From positions 1 through 55,613 of IMG/VR virus record IMGVR_UViG_3300045975_000184: a stretch of 55,613 nt of DNA. One strand, 5' to 3'. The DNA is from a virus. Of this stretch, positions 1 through 6,885 are shown in pieces (within the stretch, counting starts at the first letter, position 1; each line of letters opens with the position of its first letter). The translations under genes were made by a program, and so were the position numbers. The notes under the pieces are model-generated. The model was not told where the DNA came from. It did no database searches and saw only the letters and a program-made list of their open reading frames with translations.

Positions 1-95
1 ACTGTTAGTATATACAGTATAACATAGACTCCACATAATATCAATCCAAAGATAAAGAATAATAAAACGTATATACCATTATTATCATCTTTCAT
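1..95 (-). CDS. Small membrane protein, cut by window edge
   Basis: An ATG at 95-93 follows an AAGG-type ribosome site and opens a frame that runs off the window start with no stop. The visible 31 residues begin MKDDNNG and continue as one long hydrophobic segment (YVLLFFIFGLILCGVYVILY), so a single-span membrane protein is likely. It begins 9 bases after the stop of the gene at 105-356. No family is recognised. Confidence 0.55.
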   Translation of the reverse strand, partial: MKDDNNGIYVLLFFIFGLILCGVYVILYILT

Positions 96-104
96 TGTGC
101 GCCT

Positions 105-356
105 TTATACTTTCCATAGTGGTGTCATCAACATTTGGGTAGCAGTCATATCTCCTACTTCCTTTGTTCTATCTACAGGATCTAATATTAGGTTCAATGT
201 ATCAGGTCTAAGTCCATAAACAATGTATTGATGATCTGATTTATAATCCTGTGCATCATGTACAGCAATCAATCCTACTACCATAAACAATTGTCTATTA
301 CCATCCTTCTCTGGTGCCTTACCCATGTGCCTCATTATTACCTGACCTGTAATCAT
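105..356 (-). CDS. Hypothetical protein, 83 aa
   Basis: A well-formed AAGGAGATAT ribosome site precedes the ATG. The product is soluble and mixed in charge, with a central stretch (HQYIVYGLRP) that looks like a beta strand and turn. I do not recognise a family. It lies in a run of short accessory genes at the downstream end of the transcription direction. Confidence 0.65.
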   Translation of the reverse strand: MITGQVIMRHMGKAPEKDGNRQLFMVVGLIAVHDAQDYKSDHQYIVYGLRPDTLNLILDPVDRTKEVGDMTATQMLMTPLWKV

Positions 357-364
357 ATATCTCC

Positions 365-466
365 TTATTCAAATACTAATGTTAGGGTATATAATACACT
401 GACAATAAATATCAACCAGCATACAATGAACAATGCCATGACAATAATGTGTATGTTATCCCTCAC
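365..466 (-). CDS. Small membrane protein (GTG start, or ATG at 439)
   Basis: The frame encodes a very hydrophobic peptide with core MALFIVCWLIFIVSVLYTL, ending in TAA just before the ribosome site of the next gene. The GTG at 466 overlaps the end of the upstream gene by 11 bases and has no clear ribosome site. The internal ATG at 439 gives 24 residues. Coding status rests on the transmembrane-like composition and the tight fit in the gap. Confidence 0.4.
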   Translation of the reverse strand: MRDNIHIIVMALFIVCWLIFIVSVLYTLTLVFE

Positions 467-746
467 GTTCAGCTACCGTTTCATGTATCGTATAATTAAA
501 TCTATCAAGTTCAATATAGAGTCTCTGATAATCTTGTATAGCTTTTCCTAAGTTATGAATAGATTGTTTATGATAGGTTATTATATCATAGTCTTTTGCA
601 TGGTCGGCAACTATTTTTCCAAGGTCTTTTAACAAGGTATCTAAGTGTTGATACGCTACATTGTATGCATAGTCTAGTGCATCCTTTTCAGTATCAAAAT
701 CTTTGCCATAAATACAGTACACATCTTTTGTTCGTTTCTTAATCAT
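456..746 (-). CDS. Hypothetical protein, 96 aa
   Basis: I chose the ATG at 746 (MIKKRTKDVYCIYG) because it lies 13 bases after the upstream stop and avoids overlap. Upstream in-frame ATGs exist, the longest frame reaching 848, but they overlap the neighbour by up to 90 bases. The protein is mostly helical and acidic, with heptad-like spacing in its second half, which suggests a helical or coiled-coil fold. No family recognised. Confidence 0.6.
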   Translation of the reverse strand: MIKKRTKDVYCIYGKDFDTEKDALDYAYNVAYQHLDTLLKDLGKIVADHAKDYDIITYHKQSIHNLGKAIQDYQRLYIELDRFNYTIHETVAEREG

Positions 747-759
747 AGTCGTATCTTCT

Positions 760-1017
760 TTAGTAGTAGTGTGAACTTTCATATTCTTCATCCTCTCCCA
801 TTTCATCTTCTTCATCATTCTTATCAAAAAGTATGCCCGATGTACCATAATAATACACGTTAGGTAATACAGTAAACATATAGTATTTATGAAAATCAGG
901 GTGTTTTGTTTTTATAAGTCGTATTGCATCTCTCTTGTCATCGGCGGCAACAATATATATGTCTGTATCATAGTAAGTAATCTGCCAAATAAGATACACA
1001 GTCTTACCCATACTCAT
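760..1017 (-). CDS. Hypothetical protein with acidic tail, 85 aa
   Basis: The start follows AAAGGATAACAT. The first 55 residues look like a small alpha/beta domain (VYLIWQITYYDTDIYIVAAD, then DDKRDAIRLIKTKHPDF). The last 20 residues are strongly acidic (DEEDEMGEDEE). The DDKRDAIRLIK pattern resembles short phage proteins in which a strand is followed by a helix carrying 'ARRLI/AIRLI', but I cannot name a family. Confidence 0.65.
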   Translation of the reverse strand: MSMGKTVYLIWQITYYDTDIYIVAADDKRDAIRLIKTKHPDFHKYYMFTVLPNVYYYGTSGILFDKNDEEDEMGEDEEYESSHYY

Positions 1018-1020
1018 ATG

Positions 1021-1206
1021 TTATCCTTTTGTACCAAGAGATACCATCTCTCCATCCATCTGTATCTCTTGTGTTTGTAATAGACGTTCTACTGTTAAAT
1101 CAAAATGTAAATCAAAAATAAATTGCAATCGTTCTTTGATGTCGTAGATAGAGAGGCTTTTATTCTCTATACAAAATTTAATATGTTGTTTTAAAAATTC
1201 ATGCAT
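1021..1206 (-). CDS. Mini winged-helix-like protein A (tandem paralogue), 61 aa
   Basis: First of three adjacent paralogues in genome order. The shared pattern is an N-terminal helix, a second helix block ending in F-x-x-HF (FIFDLHFD), a helix ending LLQ, then a QEIQMDGEMVSL hairpin. Helix-helix-helix followed by a short beta hairpin fits a minimal winged helix-turn-helix domain. This is inference from pattern only. Ribosome site AAGGAATAATAT. Confidence 0.6.
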   Translation of the reverse strand: MHEFLKQHIKFCIENKSLSIYDIKERLQFIFDLHFDLTVERLLQTQEIQMDGEMVSLGTKG

Positions 1207-1209
1207 ATA

Positions 1210-1398
1210 TTATTCCTTAGTAACAAGGGATGCTACATCATTTGTTATTTGTATTTCTTCATTCCGTACAAGAAACTCCATTGTAATAGCAAAGTGTGAT
1301 TCAAAGATATATAGTAACTGCATATGTAATTCTTGAACAGGAACAGATGGATTCTCTTTCAAAGTATCTAAGATATACCGTATCAACGTGTTATACAT
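1210..1398 (-). CDS. Mini winged-helix-like protein B (tandem paralogue), 62 aa
   Basis: Middle member of the triplet. Like its neighbours it has a helix, an ELHMQLLYIFESHF block, LVRNEEIQ, and a terminal hairpin ending LVTK. Residues conserved across all three are the F-x-x-HF core, the L before the hairpin, and the hydrophobic hairpin strand. Three bases separate it from the next gene. A small DNA-binding role is possible but not shown. Confidence 0.6.
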   Translation of the reverse strand: MYNTLIRYILDTLKENPSVPVQELHMQLLYIFESHFAITMEFLVRNEEIQITNDVASLVTKE

Positions 1399-1602
1399 TT
1401 ATACATCCTTTGCAACAAGGTAGACTGTATCATTGACTATAGATACATCTTGTGTCTCTACAAGAGACTCCAGTGCTACATCAAAATGAAATTCAAAAGC
1501 ATTCTGTAGTTCCTGATGGAGTTCAACAAAAGATAAAGAATAATCTTCTTTATCTTCAAGGGCAGATATGATATAGGCTTGGAGTAATTCATGTAACTTC
1601 AT
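1399..1602 (-). CDS. Mini winged-helix-like protein C (tandem paralogue), 67 aa
   Basis: Third member of the triplet, and the first transcribed. It keeps the F-x-x-HF block (AFEFHFDVALESL) and the DVSIVNDTVYLV hairpin. Its ATG overlaps the stop codon of the upstream gene (TAATG), which implies translational coupling. The divergence between copies suggests an old tandem duplication rather than a recent one. Confidence 0.6.
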   Translation of the reverse strand: MKLHELLQAYIISALEDKEDYSLSFVELHQELQNAFEFHFDVALESLVETQDVSIVNDTVYLVAKDV

Positions 1603-1796
1603 TATACTTTACTTTCTAGTTTTATGATTCTCTTTTGTAGTTCCCCGTTTTCTATGGAGAGATCGTAGAGTTCTCTTTGTATTCTATGTTCAATCTTCTC
1701 TATACGATCTAATAGTTTCTCACAGAAACTTTGGAGTTGTCTTATAGATCTGTACTCCCATGAATATTGATGCCCGTAATTCCCATCTAGTTTCAT
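1602..1796 (-). CDS. Coiled-coil protein, 64 aa
   Basis: The C-terminal 40 residues show heptad spacing of L and I (LLDRIEKIEHRIQRELYDL, then LQKRIIKLES), so a coiled coil is likely. The start is set by AGGAGAACAT, and one exact copy of the 15-bp palindrome lies directly upstream of that ribosome site. Function unknown. Confidence 0.65.
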   Translation of the reverse strand: MKLDGNYGHQYSWEYRSIRQLQSFCEKLLDRIEKIEHRIQRELYDLSIENGELQKRIIKLESKV

Positions 1797-1806
1797 ATGT
1801 TCTCCT

Positions 1807-1821
1807 ATTAAATAATTTAAT
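1807..1821. repeat. P15 palindrome, exact
   Basis: ATTAAATAATTTAAT. It lies directly upstream of the AGGAGA site of 1602-1796 and covers the end of the RNA ligase gene. Confidence 0.9.
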
Positions 1822-2494
1822 ATCGTACAAGGATATTAGGTTTACCTACCTTGTATAACCATTCTTCTCCTTGTGCATTGTGTGCATCCCTATATTGTGG
1901 GAATACATATTTACCTACATTCTCTGAATAAGATTCAAGATTGAATCCTTCTGTGTTACGAATTACATATCCTTCTAAAGAGTTCTCATGTGTTGAATAT
2001 GCAGACTTCTTCATTTTCATATCTACCGCAGCTTGTATAGCCTTTACATCATACATGCCCGTGTAAATAACAGGTACGTGTATAAGATCTAGCTTCTTGA
2101 TTATCTTCATTGTGTCATAATAAGATAAGCAATAATGCCCTATCCAAATTGAATGAACTAAAAAATAATCAGGTAACAAATCGTACTCTATAACATGTTG
2201 CATGTACATGTTCTCTCCTACGATTCGATACCTTGGATCTAGCTTGTAACAAAGAAGTGATTGTAATTGTGCTATGTAATGTGTACTACTGTGCTTCATA
2301 GGAGTTAAGCTACGTGTGTGCCAATAATTTTGTGCCACAGTTACACATCCTCCGTCAACCTTTTCTGTAACTACTACTTCCTTTTGATTAAATACACTAT
2401 CGGACTTTAATTGTCTATCACCTTTTGATATGTTAGACCAAGGGAGATGATAGACTCTTGGATACTTTATTTTCTCTGTCGTTTCTTCTGTCAT
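1817..2494 (-). CDS. RNA ligase, Rnl2-like nucleotidyltransferase, 225 aa
   Basis: A probable ATP-dependent RNA ligase. The nucleotidyltransferase motifs are in order: motif I KVDGG with the likely adenylated lysine K45, motif III-like VGENMY, motif IV EGYVIR and motif V VGKYV. The start is the ATG after AAGGAACGCAC. A longer frame to 2533 would only translate the palindrome (IKLFN) and is rejected. The start overlaps the upstream methylase stop by four bases (ATGA). At 225 residues it is short for a full ligase, so the C-terminal domain may be reduced. It could act on nicked RNA such as cleaved tRNA. A second, unrelated-length RNA ligase lies at 29105-30496. Confidence 0.8.
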   Translation of the reverse strand: MTEETTEKIKYPRVYHLPWSNISKGDRQLKSDSVFNQKEVVVTEKVDGGCVTVAQNYWHTRSLTPMKHSSTHYIAQLQSLLCYKLDPRYRIVGENMYMQHVIEYDLLPDYFLVHSIWIGHYCLSYYDTMKIIKKLDLIHVPVIYTGMYDVKAIQAAVDMKMKKSAYSTHENSLEGYVIRNTEGFNLESYSENVGKYVFPQYRDAHNAQGEEWLYKVGKPNILVRY

Positions 2495-3261
2495 GTGCGT
2501 TCCTTTATTAAATAATTTAATCTTTTTATACAAATATTATAATACTGTTTTTCTTTTTCTATTCCTATAAATTGCCGATTAAGATTTTGTGCAGCAACTA
2601 ATGTTGAACCACTACCTGCACAGTTATCAAGAACAATGTCACCCTCATTTGTATAGGTCTTTATAAGATACTCACAGAGAGCTATAGGTTTTTGTGTAGG
2701 TACATAACCTCCTTCACTTTCAGCAGTCCTAAAATATTGTACACTTCTTGGGAAACGTAAACCTGATTCGTTTTTTAATTCTACTGGTTTACGTTCTCCA
2801 GCACCTTTTGATAAGGTTTCGTTGTTCTTACCATTATCTATCCCATAATTATATGGATTACCTTTAGTCTTTTGTGGAAAATATCTCATCCATTGTTTTG
2901 TATTTTGGGCTGCTGGATATTTAGAGAACACACTGATTATCTCATGTGTTTTCAATGGTTGAAATCTTGCATGAACATAATTACTTCCTTTTGATTTTTC
3001 CCATATCCAATCATACTTAAACAAACGAAGATTAGAAAGTCGTAAATAACTACTAAAAGGTTCACTACCAAAAAGAAGAATAGCACAATCATCTTTAATG
3101 ATCCTCTCGTAGTGTTCCCATAACTTATCAAATGGTATAAGAACATCCCATTTGCAAGCGGTTGTTCCATAAGGTAAATCACAGAGTATCATATCTATTG
3201 ATTGATCTGGTATATCTCCCATTAATTCTAAACAATCACCTAACCATATTTCTTTCTTCAT
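2491..3261 (-). CDS. DNA methyltransferase, N4/N6 beta class (copy 1)
   Basis: A 256-residue site-specific DNA methylase. The catalytic motif IV is DLPYG (residues 28-32), and the AdoMet motif I comes near the C-terminus (LDNCAGSGSTL), which is the beta-class order. DLPYG with this layout is usual for N6-adenine or N4-cytosine methylases. The C-terminus ends KRLNYLIKERT, in which the 15-bp palindrome is translated. It is a paralogue of 33990-34727: both share DLPYGTTACKWD and the PTQKP block. No partner restriction nuclease is seen. Confidence 0.9.
   Translation of the reverse strand: MKKEIWLGDCLELMGDIPDQSIDMILCDLPYGTTACKWDVLIPFDKLWEHYERIIKDDCAILLFGSEPFSSYLRLSNLRLFKYDWIWEKSKGSNYVHARFQPLKTHEIISVFSKYPAAQNTKQWMRYFPQKTKGNPYNYGIDNGKNNETLSKGAGERKPVELKNESGLRFPRSVQYFRTAESEGGYVPTQKPIALCEYLIKTYTNEGDIVLDNCAGSGSTLVAAQNLNRQFIGIEKEKQYYNICIKRLNYLIKERT
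2507..2521. repeat. P15 palindrome, exact
   Basis: Within the last codons of methylase copy 1 (LNYLI) and directly upstream of the RNA ligase ribosome site. Confidence 0.9.
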
Positions 3262-3272
3262 ATTTTCCTTTT

Positions 3273-3287
3273 ATTAAATTATTTAAT
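3273..3287. repeat. P15 palindrome, exact
   Basis: Between the hairpin at 3288-3307 and the ribosome site of methylase copy 1. Confidence 0.9.
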
Positions 3288-3307
3288 GAGGGGTATTTCT
3301 ACCCCTC
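3288..3307 (-). terminator. Hairpin terminator next to a palindrome
   Basis: GAGGGGTA and TACCCCTC pair over a 4-base loop, right after the stop of 3314-3745 in transcription order. The palindrome at 3273-3287 follows immediately. Confidence 0.55.
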
Positions 3308-3313
3308 TAGTGT

Positions 3314-3745
3314 TTATGCAGTAAACATTGTCCTTTCAATCTTCTTGAGTTTCCTTTGCATCTCCTTGAGAAACTTTAGTACATCATTAAACCCATAGTC
3401 ATCATTCAACATGATGTGATAGTATGCAACACCATCATTAAACAAGTATCCTGCATGTTGTTCTAGTTCATCATCTAACCATTCAGTTAGTTCATTATAG
3501 AATGGTACAAAAGGATACGTTGTTTCCTTTTCATGCTTGTAGATAGTTGATGCTGCAAGGTACAAAGCACCAGAGATACACCAGCTACATGCATCCTTGT
3601 CTAATGAAACAACAGGTTTTCCTTCTCTATTCCGTGCTTCTGTTTTTTGGCAGAAGGTATTAGGGTTCTTATAAAGGTCTAATACAAAGGCAATAACTTT
3701 TTGATACGCTTGTGTCTGCTCAAGTGTAATGGTATTCCGAATCAT
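3314..3745 (-). CDS. DUF6197-like hypothetical protein, 143 aa
   Basis: The segment DKDACSWCISGALYLA resembles the conserved A-W-C-x-x-G-A-L core of the DUF6197 family, found in phages and actinobacteria. The identification is by memory of that motif and is tentative. The C-terminus is lysine-rich and helical. A hairpin terminator and a palindrome copy follow the stop codon. Confidence 0.5.
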   Translation of the reverse strand: MIRNTITLEQTQAYQKVIAFVLDLYKNPNTFCQKTEARNREGKPVVSLDKDACSWCISGALYLAASTIYKHEKETTYPFVPFYNELTEWLDDELEQHAGYLFNDGVAYYHIMLNDDYGFNDVLKFLKEMQRKLKKIERTMFTA

Positions 3746-3748
3746 TAT

Positions 3749-4222
3749 TTATTCTCCAGTAAGACAATTAATATTATTTATTTTATACCTAGAAACATTA
3801 TAATGGAATGCTTTGTTCTTTTCTATTCCTCCTGTAGTGTGTACTAATAATCGACACCATGATTCCTTCGTACTATGTACTATCAATGGGCTTTCTTCTT
3901 TATACACTGGCTCTGTGTCTGGACACATAAGCATTGCTGCTAATGTGTTATCTGGATCTAATATGTTCACACGTAAACATTGTCCTGCACCAACAAGTAT
4001 CTTTGTTCCATAATAAAATGTATTTGTTTTCTGTGAATGTCTGATGTTTGCAAAAAAATATCTCTTTGCACAATCTGTTGTTCTACATGTTGCTACAGGT
4101 ACTACATATGCGGATTCTCCATCAGAGGTAGGTATCTTTTCTACAAGGCATTCACCTTGTACTACACACGTCCATATAAGAGTCACAACAAAAACAGTCA
4201 TCATCACCAGGAATTTTATCAT
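3749..4222 (-). CDS. Exported cysteine-containing protein, 157 aa
   Basis: The ATG at 4222 follows GGAGAAAGGTGAC and begins a clear signal sequence (MIKFLVMMTVFVVTLIWTCVV). The mature part carries about six cysteines, which suggests a periplasmic, disulfide-bonded protein. A longer frame to 4264 merely translates the upstream palindrome (KLNNL) and is rejected. No family recognised. It is one of several exported proteins in this phage. Confidence 0.7.
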   Translation of the reverse strand: MIKFLVMMTVFVVTLIWTCVVQGECLVEKIPTSDGESAYVVPVATCRTTDCAKRYFFANIRHSQKTNTFYYGTKILVGAGQCLRVNILDPDNTLAAMLMCPDTEPVYKEESPLIVHSTKESWCRLLVHTTGGIEKNKAFHYNVSRYKINNINCLTGE

Positions 4223-4235
4223 GTCACCTTTCTCC

Positions 4236-4250
4236 ATTAAATTATTTAAT
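4236..4250. repeat. P15 palindrome, exact
   Basis: Directly upstream of the GGAGAAAGG site of 3749-4222. Confidence 0.9.
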
Positions 4251-4268
4251 TTTTTAAAACACATACTA

Positions 4269-4544
4269 TCACTTTACCTTTTTCTTCCAACGAGCTAGTT
4301 TCTGTTTAGATCCTTCATGCCCTGCATCTTTATTTAACAGTCGTAACATCTTTAATTGTGCTTCTCGTAATGTAAAATACGTCCATTCTTTTTGTTCTTG
4401 TGCATTAATAATAATTACTACATATATTTGTGCGTTCTCTATCCAATCATGTTCCCTTTGACTATAGAGTGCTACATTCTTTTCTCTTTTTAATTGTTTA
4501 AATTCATAGCCTTCACTAGAAAGTTCAATGGGAAGGGTTTGCAT
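4269..4544 (-). CDS. Hypothetical basic protein, 91 aa
   Basis: The start follows GGAGTAAAA, itself directly after a palindrome copy. The sequence has strand-like N-terminal segments and a lysine-rich helical C-terminus (QKLARWKKKVK), so nucleic-acid contact is possible. No family recognised. Confidence 0.6.
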   Translation of the reverse strand: MQTLPIELSSEGYEFKQLKREKNVALYSQREHDWIENAQIYVVIIINAQEQKEWTYFTLREAQLKMLRLLNKDAGHEGSKQKLARWKKKVK

Positions 4545-4553
4545 TTTTACTCC

Positions 4554-4568
4554 ATTAAATTATTTAAT
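4554..4568. repeat. P15 palindrome, exact
   Basis: Supplies the stop codon of 4564-4758 and abuts the GGAG site of 4269-4544. Confidence 0.9.
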
Positions 4569-4758
4569 CATTCGATTTGAGATGCACTAACTTATTATCT
4601 TTTATTCCTATGATTTCTTCCTTTGATAATGTATCAAATTCCTTTTTAATAATTTGGCCGACATATTCTAATATCAATGTATTGAATTTCTCTAAAGATA
4701 TTCCCTTCTGTGCATATGACAACAAGATAGCACGCACATATTCTTTAAGCATACACAT
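4564..4758 (-). CDS. Small helical protein with hairpin end, 64 aa
   Basis: The layout (LKEYVRAILLSYAQKG, then helices, then EEIIGIKDNKLVHL) looks like the mini winged-helix triplet at 1021-1602: three helices followed by a short hairpin. It may be a distant relative. It has its own promoter (4770-4798), and its stop codon is formed by the palindrome at 4554-4568. This makes it a candidate regulator, but that is inference. Confidence 0.6.
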   Translation of the reverse strand: MCMLKEYVRAILLSYAQKGISLEKFNTLILEYVGQIIKKEFDTLSKEEIIGIKDNKLVHLKSND

Positions 4759-4769
4759 CCCCTCTATTA

Positions 4770-4798
4770 ATTATATCCCATTGTATCTATTGTTGCAA
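4770..4798 (-). promoter_or_regulatory. Sigma-70-type promoter
   Basis: On the minus strand TTGCAA (4798-4793) and TATAAT (4775-4770) are separated by 17 bases. It drives the 64-aa gene at 4564-4758, whose stop codon lies in a palindrome. Confidence 0.6.
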
Positions 4799-4805
4799 CA
4801 TTATT

Positions 4806-5258
4806 TTAAATATTCTCTATTTTCAATTCAAGGAAATCTTGAAAATATCTTGTATTCTTTTTTGTTTGTTGATTGTATATCATATTACGATCTCTAAATT
4901 GTACACCTGTAAGAACATTACCTTCCCAATTTAATAATTGAGACATCCATATATAAGCTACTTTTTGTAAATCAAATACAAAAAAAGCCATAATATCAAC
5001 AGTAGAAAATCGTAGTGTTTTATTATTCTTACGACCATTTACTAAACCAAAACTATATACATCTTTCCTTGTTCCATATGTCACCATACGTAACGTACTT
5101 TTAACTTGAACTTTATAAATTTTAGATTGATGATCAATTAAAATATCATAAGGTAATCCTTGATCAGATAAAAATGCATTGTAACCTTTATAAATTAAAT
5201 CATAACAAACAAAATGTTCTGCTGCTTTTCCTAATTGAAGTTCTGTAGAAAGTGCCAA
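4806..5258 (-). CDS. PD-(D/E)XK nuclease-like protein, 150 aa
   Basis: The pattern D-x-L-I-D-x(8)-V-Q-V-K-S-T (YDILIDH then KVQVKST) matches the D...(E/Q)xK core of PD-(D/E)XK nucleases. The overall length and the GKAAEHFVCYDLIYKG start resemble the group I intron-associated PDDEXK_5 family. It begins at a TTG codon preceded by a strong AAGGAGG site. It could be a free-standing homing endonuclease or a DNA repair nuclease. No intron is evident next to it. Confidence 0.65.
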   Translation of the reverse strand: MALSTELQLGKAAEHFVCYDLIYKGYNAFLSDQGLPYDILIDHQSKIYKVQVKSTLRMVTYGTRKDVYSFGLVNGRKNNKTLRFSTVDIMAFFVFDLQKVAYIWMSQLLNWEGNVLTGVQFRDRNMIYNQQTKKNTRYFQDFLELKIENI

Positions 5259-5267
5259 TAGACCTCC

Positions 5268-5981
5268 TTATATGTTTTCTATATGATAATATACTTCATG
5301 GCTTGGTTTATGAGTATGGTTAGAATAACTTTTGCTTATAGTAGTTAAATTATTAAACGGTAGCCATGTAGCACCAGACTTTTCACACACTATAATTTGT
5401 CCCTTTCTTCTACTAATCCATAATGCAAGGTGTTCATAATCTATTTTACTATATCTATATTCTGTGCTTATGTTATGTTGATACGGTGGATCTATCATAT
5501 ATGTAGCATACTCTGATGGTATAGGCATACTTTCATATGACCAATTACTTATCTTCCAATGGCGTATGTACTGTAACTGTGATGCTATTCTGTGTCGTGT
5601 TCGTTCATCCCAAAAGTAACCATTCATATGTTCTCTTGCCCATCGTGATAGTGTCTTGCGTGGTCTACCAGTACCTTTAGTGAGCCAGAATCGTATCAAT
5701 AGTTGTGCTTCATGGGAGAGATAGGATACTTCATCTATATGTACCTTCACATCAGGTAGTGAAAGTATCTCTTGTTCTGATACATGGATCAAATAGTCCC
5801 ATAGTGTAGCTACATTTTCATCTCTATCATTAAGGATTATTTGTTTGTGTGGATACCGTAAACTGTATCCTGCGCTGCCACTAAACGGCTCTACAATTAT
5901 GTCATATTTGGGAGTCGGGTAGTACCTTGCTAATCTGTACTTACTGCCAAAAAAAGAGAAGAATGCTCGTAGTGTATGCAT
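5268..5981 (-). CDS. dam: DNA adenine methylase (Dam-like), 237 aa
   Basis: An alpha-class N6-adenine DNA methylase. It has the AdoMet motif I as FFGSKYRLA and VEPFSGSAGYSLR, and the catalytic DPPY motif (MIDPPYQ). This family transfers a methyl group to adenine in short palindromic sites. I chose the ATG at 5981, which overlaps the upstream stop (TAATG), over a longer frame to 6041. Three methylases in one window suggest defence against host restriction or marking of the phage DNA. Confidence 0.85.
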   Translation of the reverse strand: MHTLRAFFSFFGSKYRLARYYPTPKYDIIVEPFSGSAGYSLRYPHKQIILNDRDENVATLWDYLIHVSEQEILSLPDVKVHIDEVSYLSHEAQLLIRFWLTKGTGRPRKTLSRWAREHMNGYFWDERTRHRIASQLQYIRHWKISNWSYESMPIPSEYATYMIDPPYQHNISTEYRYSKIDYEHLALWISRRKGQIIVCEKSGATWLPFNNLTTISKSYSNHTHKPSHEVYYHIENI

Positions 5982-6184
5982 TAGTCTGTCCATTCTTGTA
6001 TTTTTTGTTGTATTTCTTTGCGCCCGAAAGGTGATTGACAACGTTGTAAATATTCTTGATACGTATTAAAACCTAATGCTTCTGCTAATTCTTGCATCAC
6101 AACGTATGCTTCATTAACATCTCTTGGCATATAATAGAAGTTCTTTTCTATATCACCCTCATTTCTCAACCTGAGAATATGCAT
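5981..6184 (-). CDS. Hypothetical protein, 67 aa
   Basis: A short helical protein (NEAYVVMQELAEALGFNTYQEYLQRC). The ATG at 6184 lacks an obvious ribosome site but lies 6 bases after the stop of a 29-aa gene, so coupling is possible. An internal ATG at MPRDVN is an alternative start. Family unknown. Confidence 0.55.
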   Translation of the reverse strand: MHILRLRNEGDIEKNFYYMPRDVNEAYVVMQELAEALGFNTYQEYLQRCQSPFGRKEIQQKIQEWTD

Positions 6185-6190
6185 AGTAGG

Positions 6191-6280
6191 TCACAATACA
6201 CCTTTTGTTGTTGCCCATATAGAAGGATCTAATGTATAGCGATGATGTTTAATATAATGTTTTTCTTCATAAGACAACAT
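6191..6280 (-). CDS. Short peptide gene, 29 aa
   Basis: The ATG follows a good AGGAGATTAGTT site, and an exact palindrome lies just upstream. The peptide begins MLSYEEKHYIKHHRY and has several histidines and tyrosines. It is supported mainly by its ribosome site and close packing. Function unknown. Confidence 0.5.
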   Translation of the reverse strand: MLSYEEKHYIKHHRYTLDPSIWATTKGVL

Positions 6281-6296
6281 AACTAATCTCCTAGTG

Positions 6297-6311
6297 ATTA
6301 AATTATTTAAT
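6297..6311. repeat. P15 palindrome, exact
   Basis: Supplies the stop codon of the 42-aa membrane protein and precedes the 29-aa gene. Confidence 0.9.
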
Positions 6312-6435
6312 CCAGCTTGTCTTTATGATTTTCTTTATACGATGCTGCAAAATTTGCCCCGACAAATAGCCCTATCAAAAACCCGACAAACAACACAGCA
6401 AAAAACATAAACCATACACCTACCATGCTATCCAT
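6307..6435 (-). CDS. Small single-span membrane protein, 42 aa
   Basis: The frame starts after AAAGGAATAAT and encodes a long hydrophobic segment with glycines (MFFAVLFVGFLIGLFVG) followed by a charged tail (YKENHKDKLD). The stop codon is part of the palindrome at 6297-6311. It starts one base after the stop of the PEP-CTERM gene. The two are probably co-translated and may work together at the membrane. Confidence 0.6.
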   Translation of the reverse strand: MDSMVGVWFMFFAVLFVGFLIGLFVGANFAASYKENHKDKLD

Positions 6436-6436
6436 A

Positions 6437-6871
6437 TTATTCCTTTCGTTGAAACAACCATTGATATAAACCGAATATTCCTAAACCAGTACCTAGTAGC
6501 AGCATTGTTCCTGGTTCTGGTACTGGTGAGATAGGAGGAACATCATCTGGTTTTTCTTTCTTATCTTTTTTCTCTTTCTTATCATCACTGATATTGTCAA
6601 GTGGTTTAGCTATTGCATAGCTTGGTCCAAATTGTACTTTATTCAATCGTAACATACCACCTATACCACCTGCTAATGGTTTTGCAGCAGCAGGTGATTC
6701 AGGAATATCACGTATAGATGTATTAGAAAACAGTAGAAAAAGTATTCCGGCCATAGTCAACGCGACAAACAGAACAAGCATAAAAATAGTCACCCATATA
6801 TTTTTCTTTTTTCTTGGTGTATCATTGTTATTCTTATCGTCATCATCCATATAAAAATTTGTACCTATCAT
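6437..6871 (-). CDS. Membrane protein with PEP-CTERM sorting tail, 144 aa
   Basis: Residues 1-23 are acidic then basic (DDDDK, PRKKK), followed by a transmembrane segment at about 24-48 (WVTIFMLVLFVALTMAGILF). A low-complexity, lysine-rich region comes next, then a classic C-terminal PEP-CTERM signal: VPEPGT, a hydrophobic stretch (LLLGTGLGIFGLYQWLF) and the basic end QRKE. In exosortase-bearing Gram-negative bacteria this tail directs proteins to the cell surface through cleavage by exosortase (XrtA-type). Finding it on a phage gene is unusual. The start follows AAGGAGATATACAA. It probably acts in the host envelope; the exact role is unknown. Confidence 0.85.
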   Translation of the reverse strand: MIGTNFYMDDDDKNNNDTPRKKKNIWVTIFMLVLFVALTMAGILFLLFSNTSIRDIPESPAAAKPLAGGIGGMLRLNKVQFGPSYAIAKPLDNISDDKKEKKDKKEKPDDVPPISPVPEPGTMLLLGTGLGIFGLYQWLFQRKE

Positions 6872-6885
6872 TTGTATATCTCCTT

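Noticed and set aside
2495-2533. Longer N-terminus for the RNA ligase (MYKKIKLFNKGTH)
   Set aside because: It only translates the palindrome and a weak upstream codon; the ATG at 2494 has a clear ribosome site and overlaps the previous stop.
4223-4264. Longer N-terminus for 3749-4222 (MCFKKLNNLMEKGD)
   Set aside because: Same artefact of the palindrome; it would bury a normal signal peptide inside the protein.
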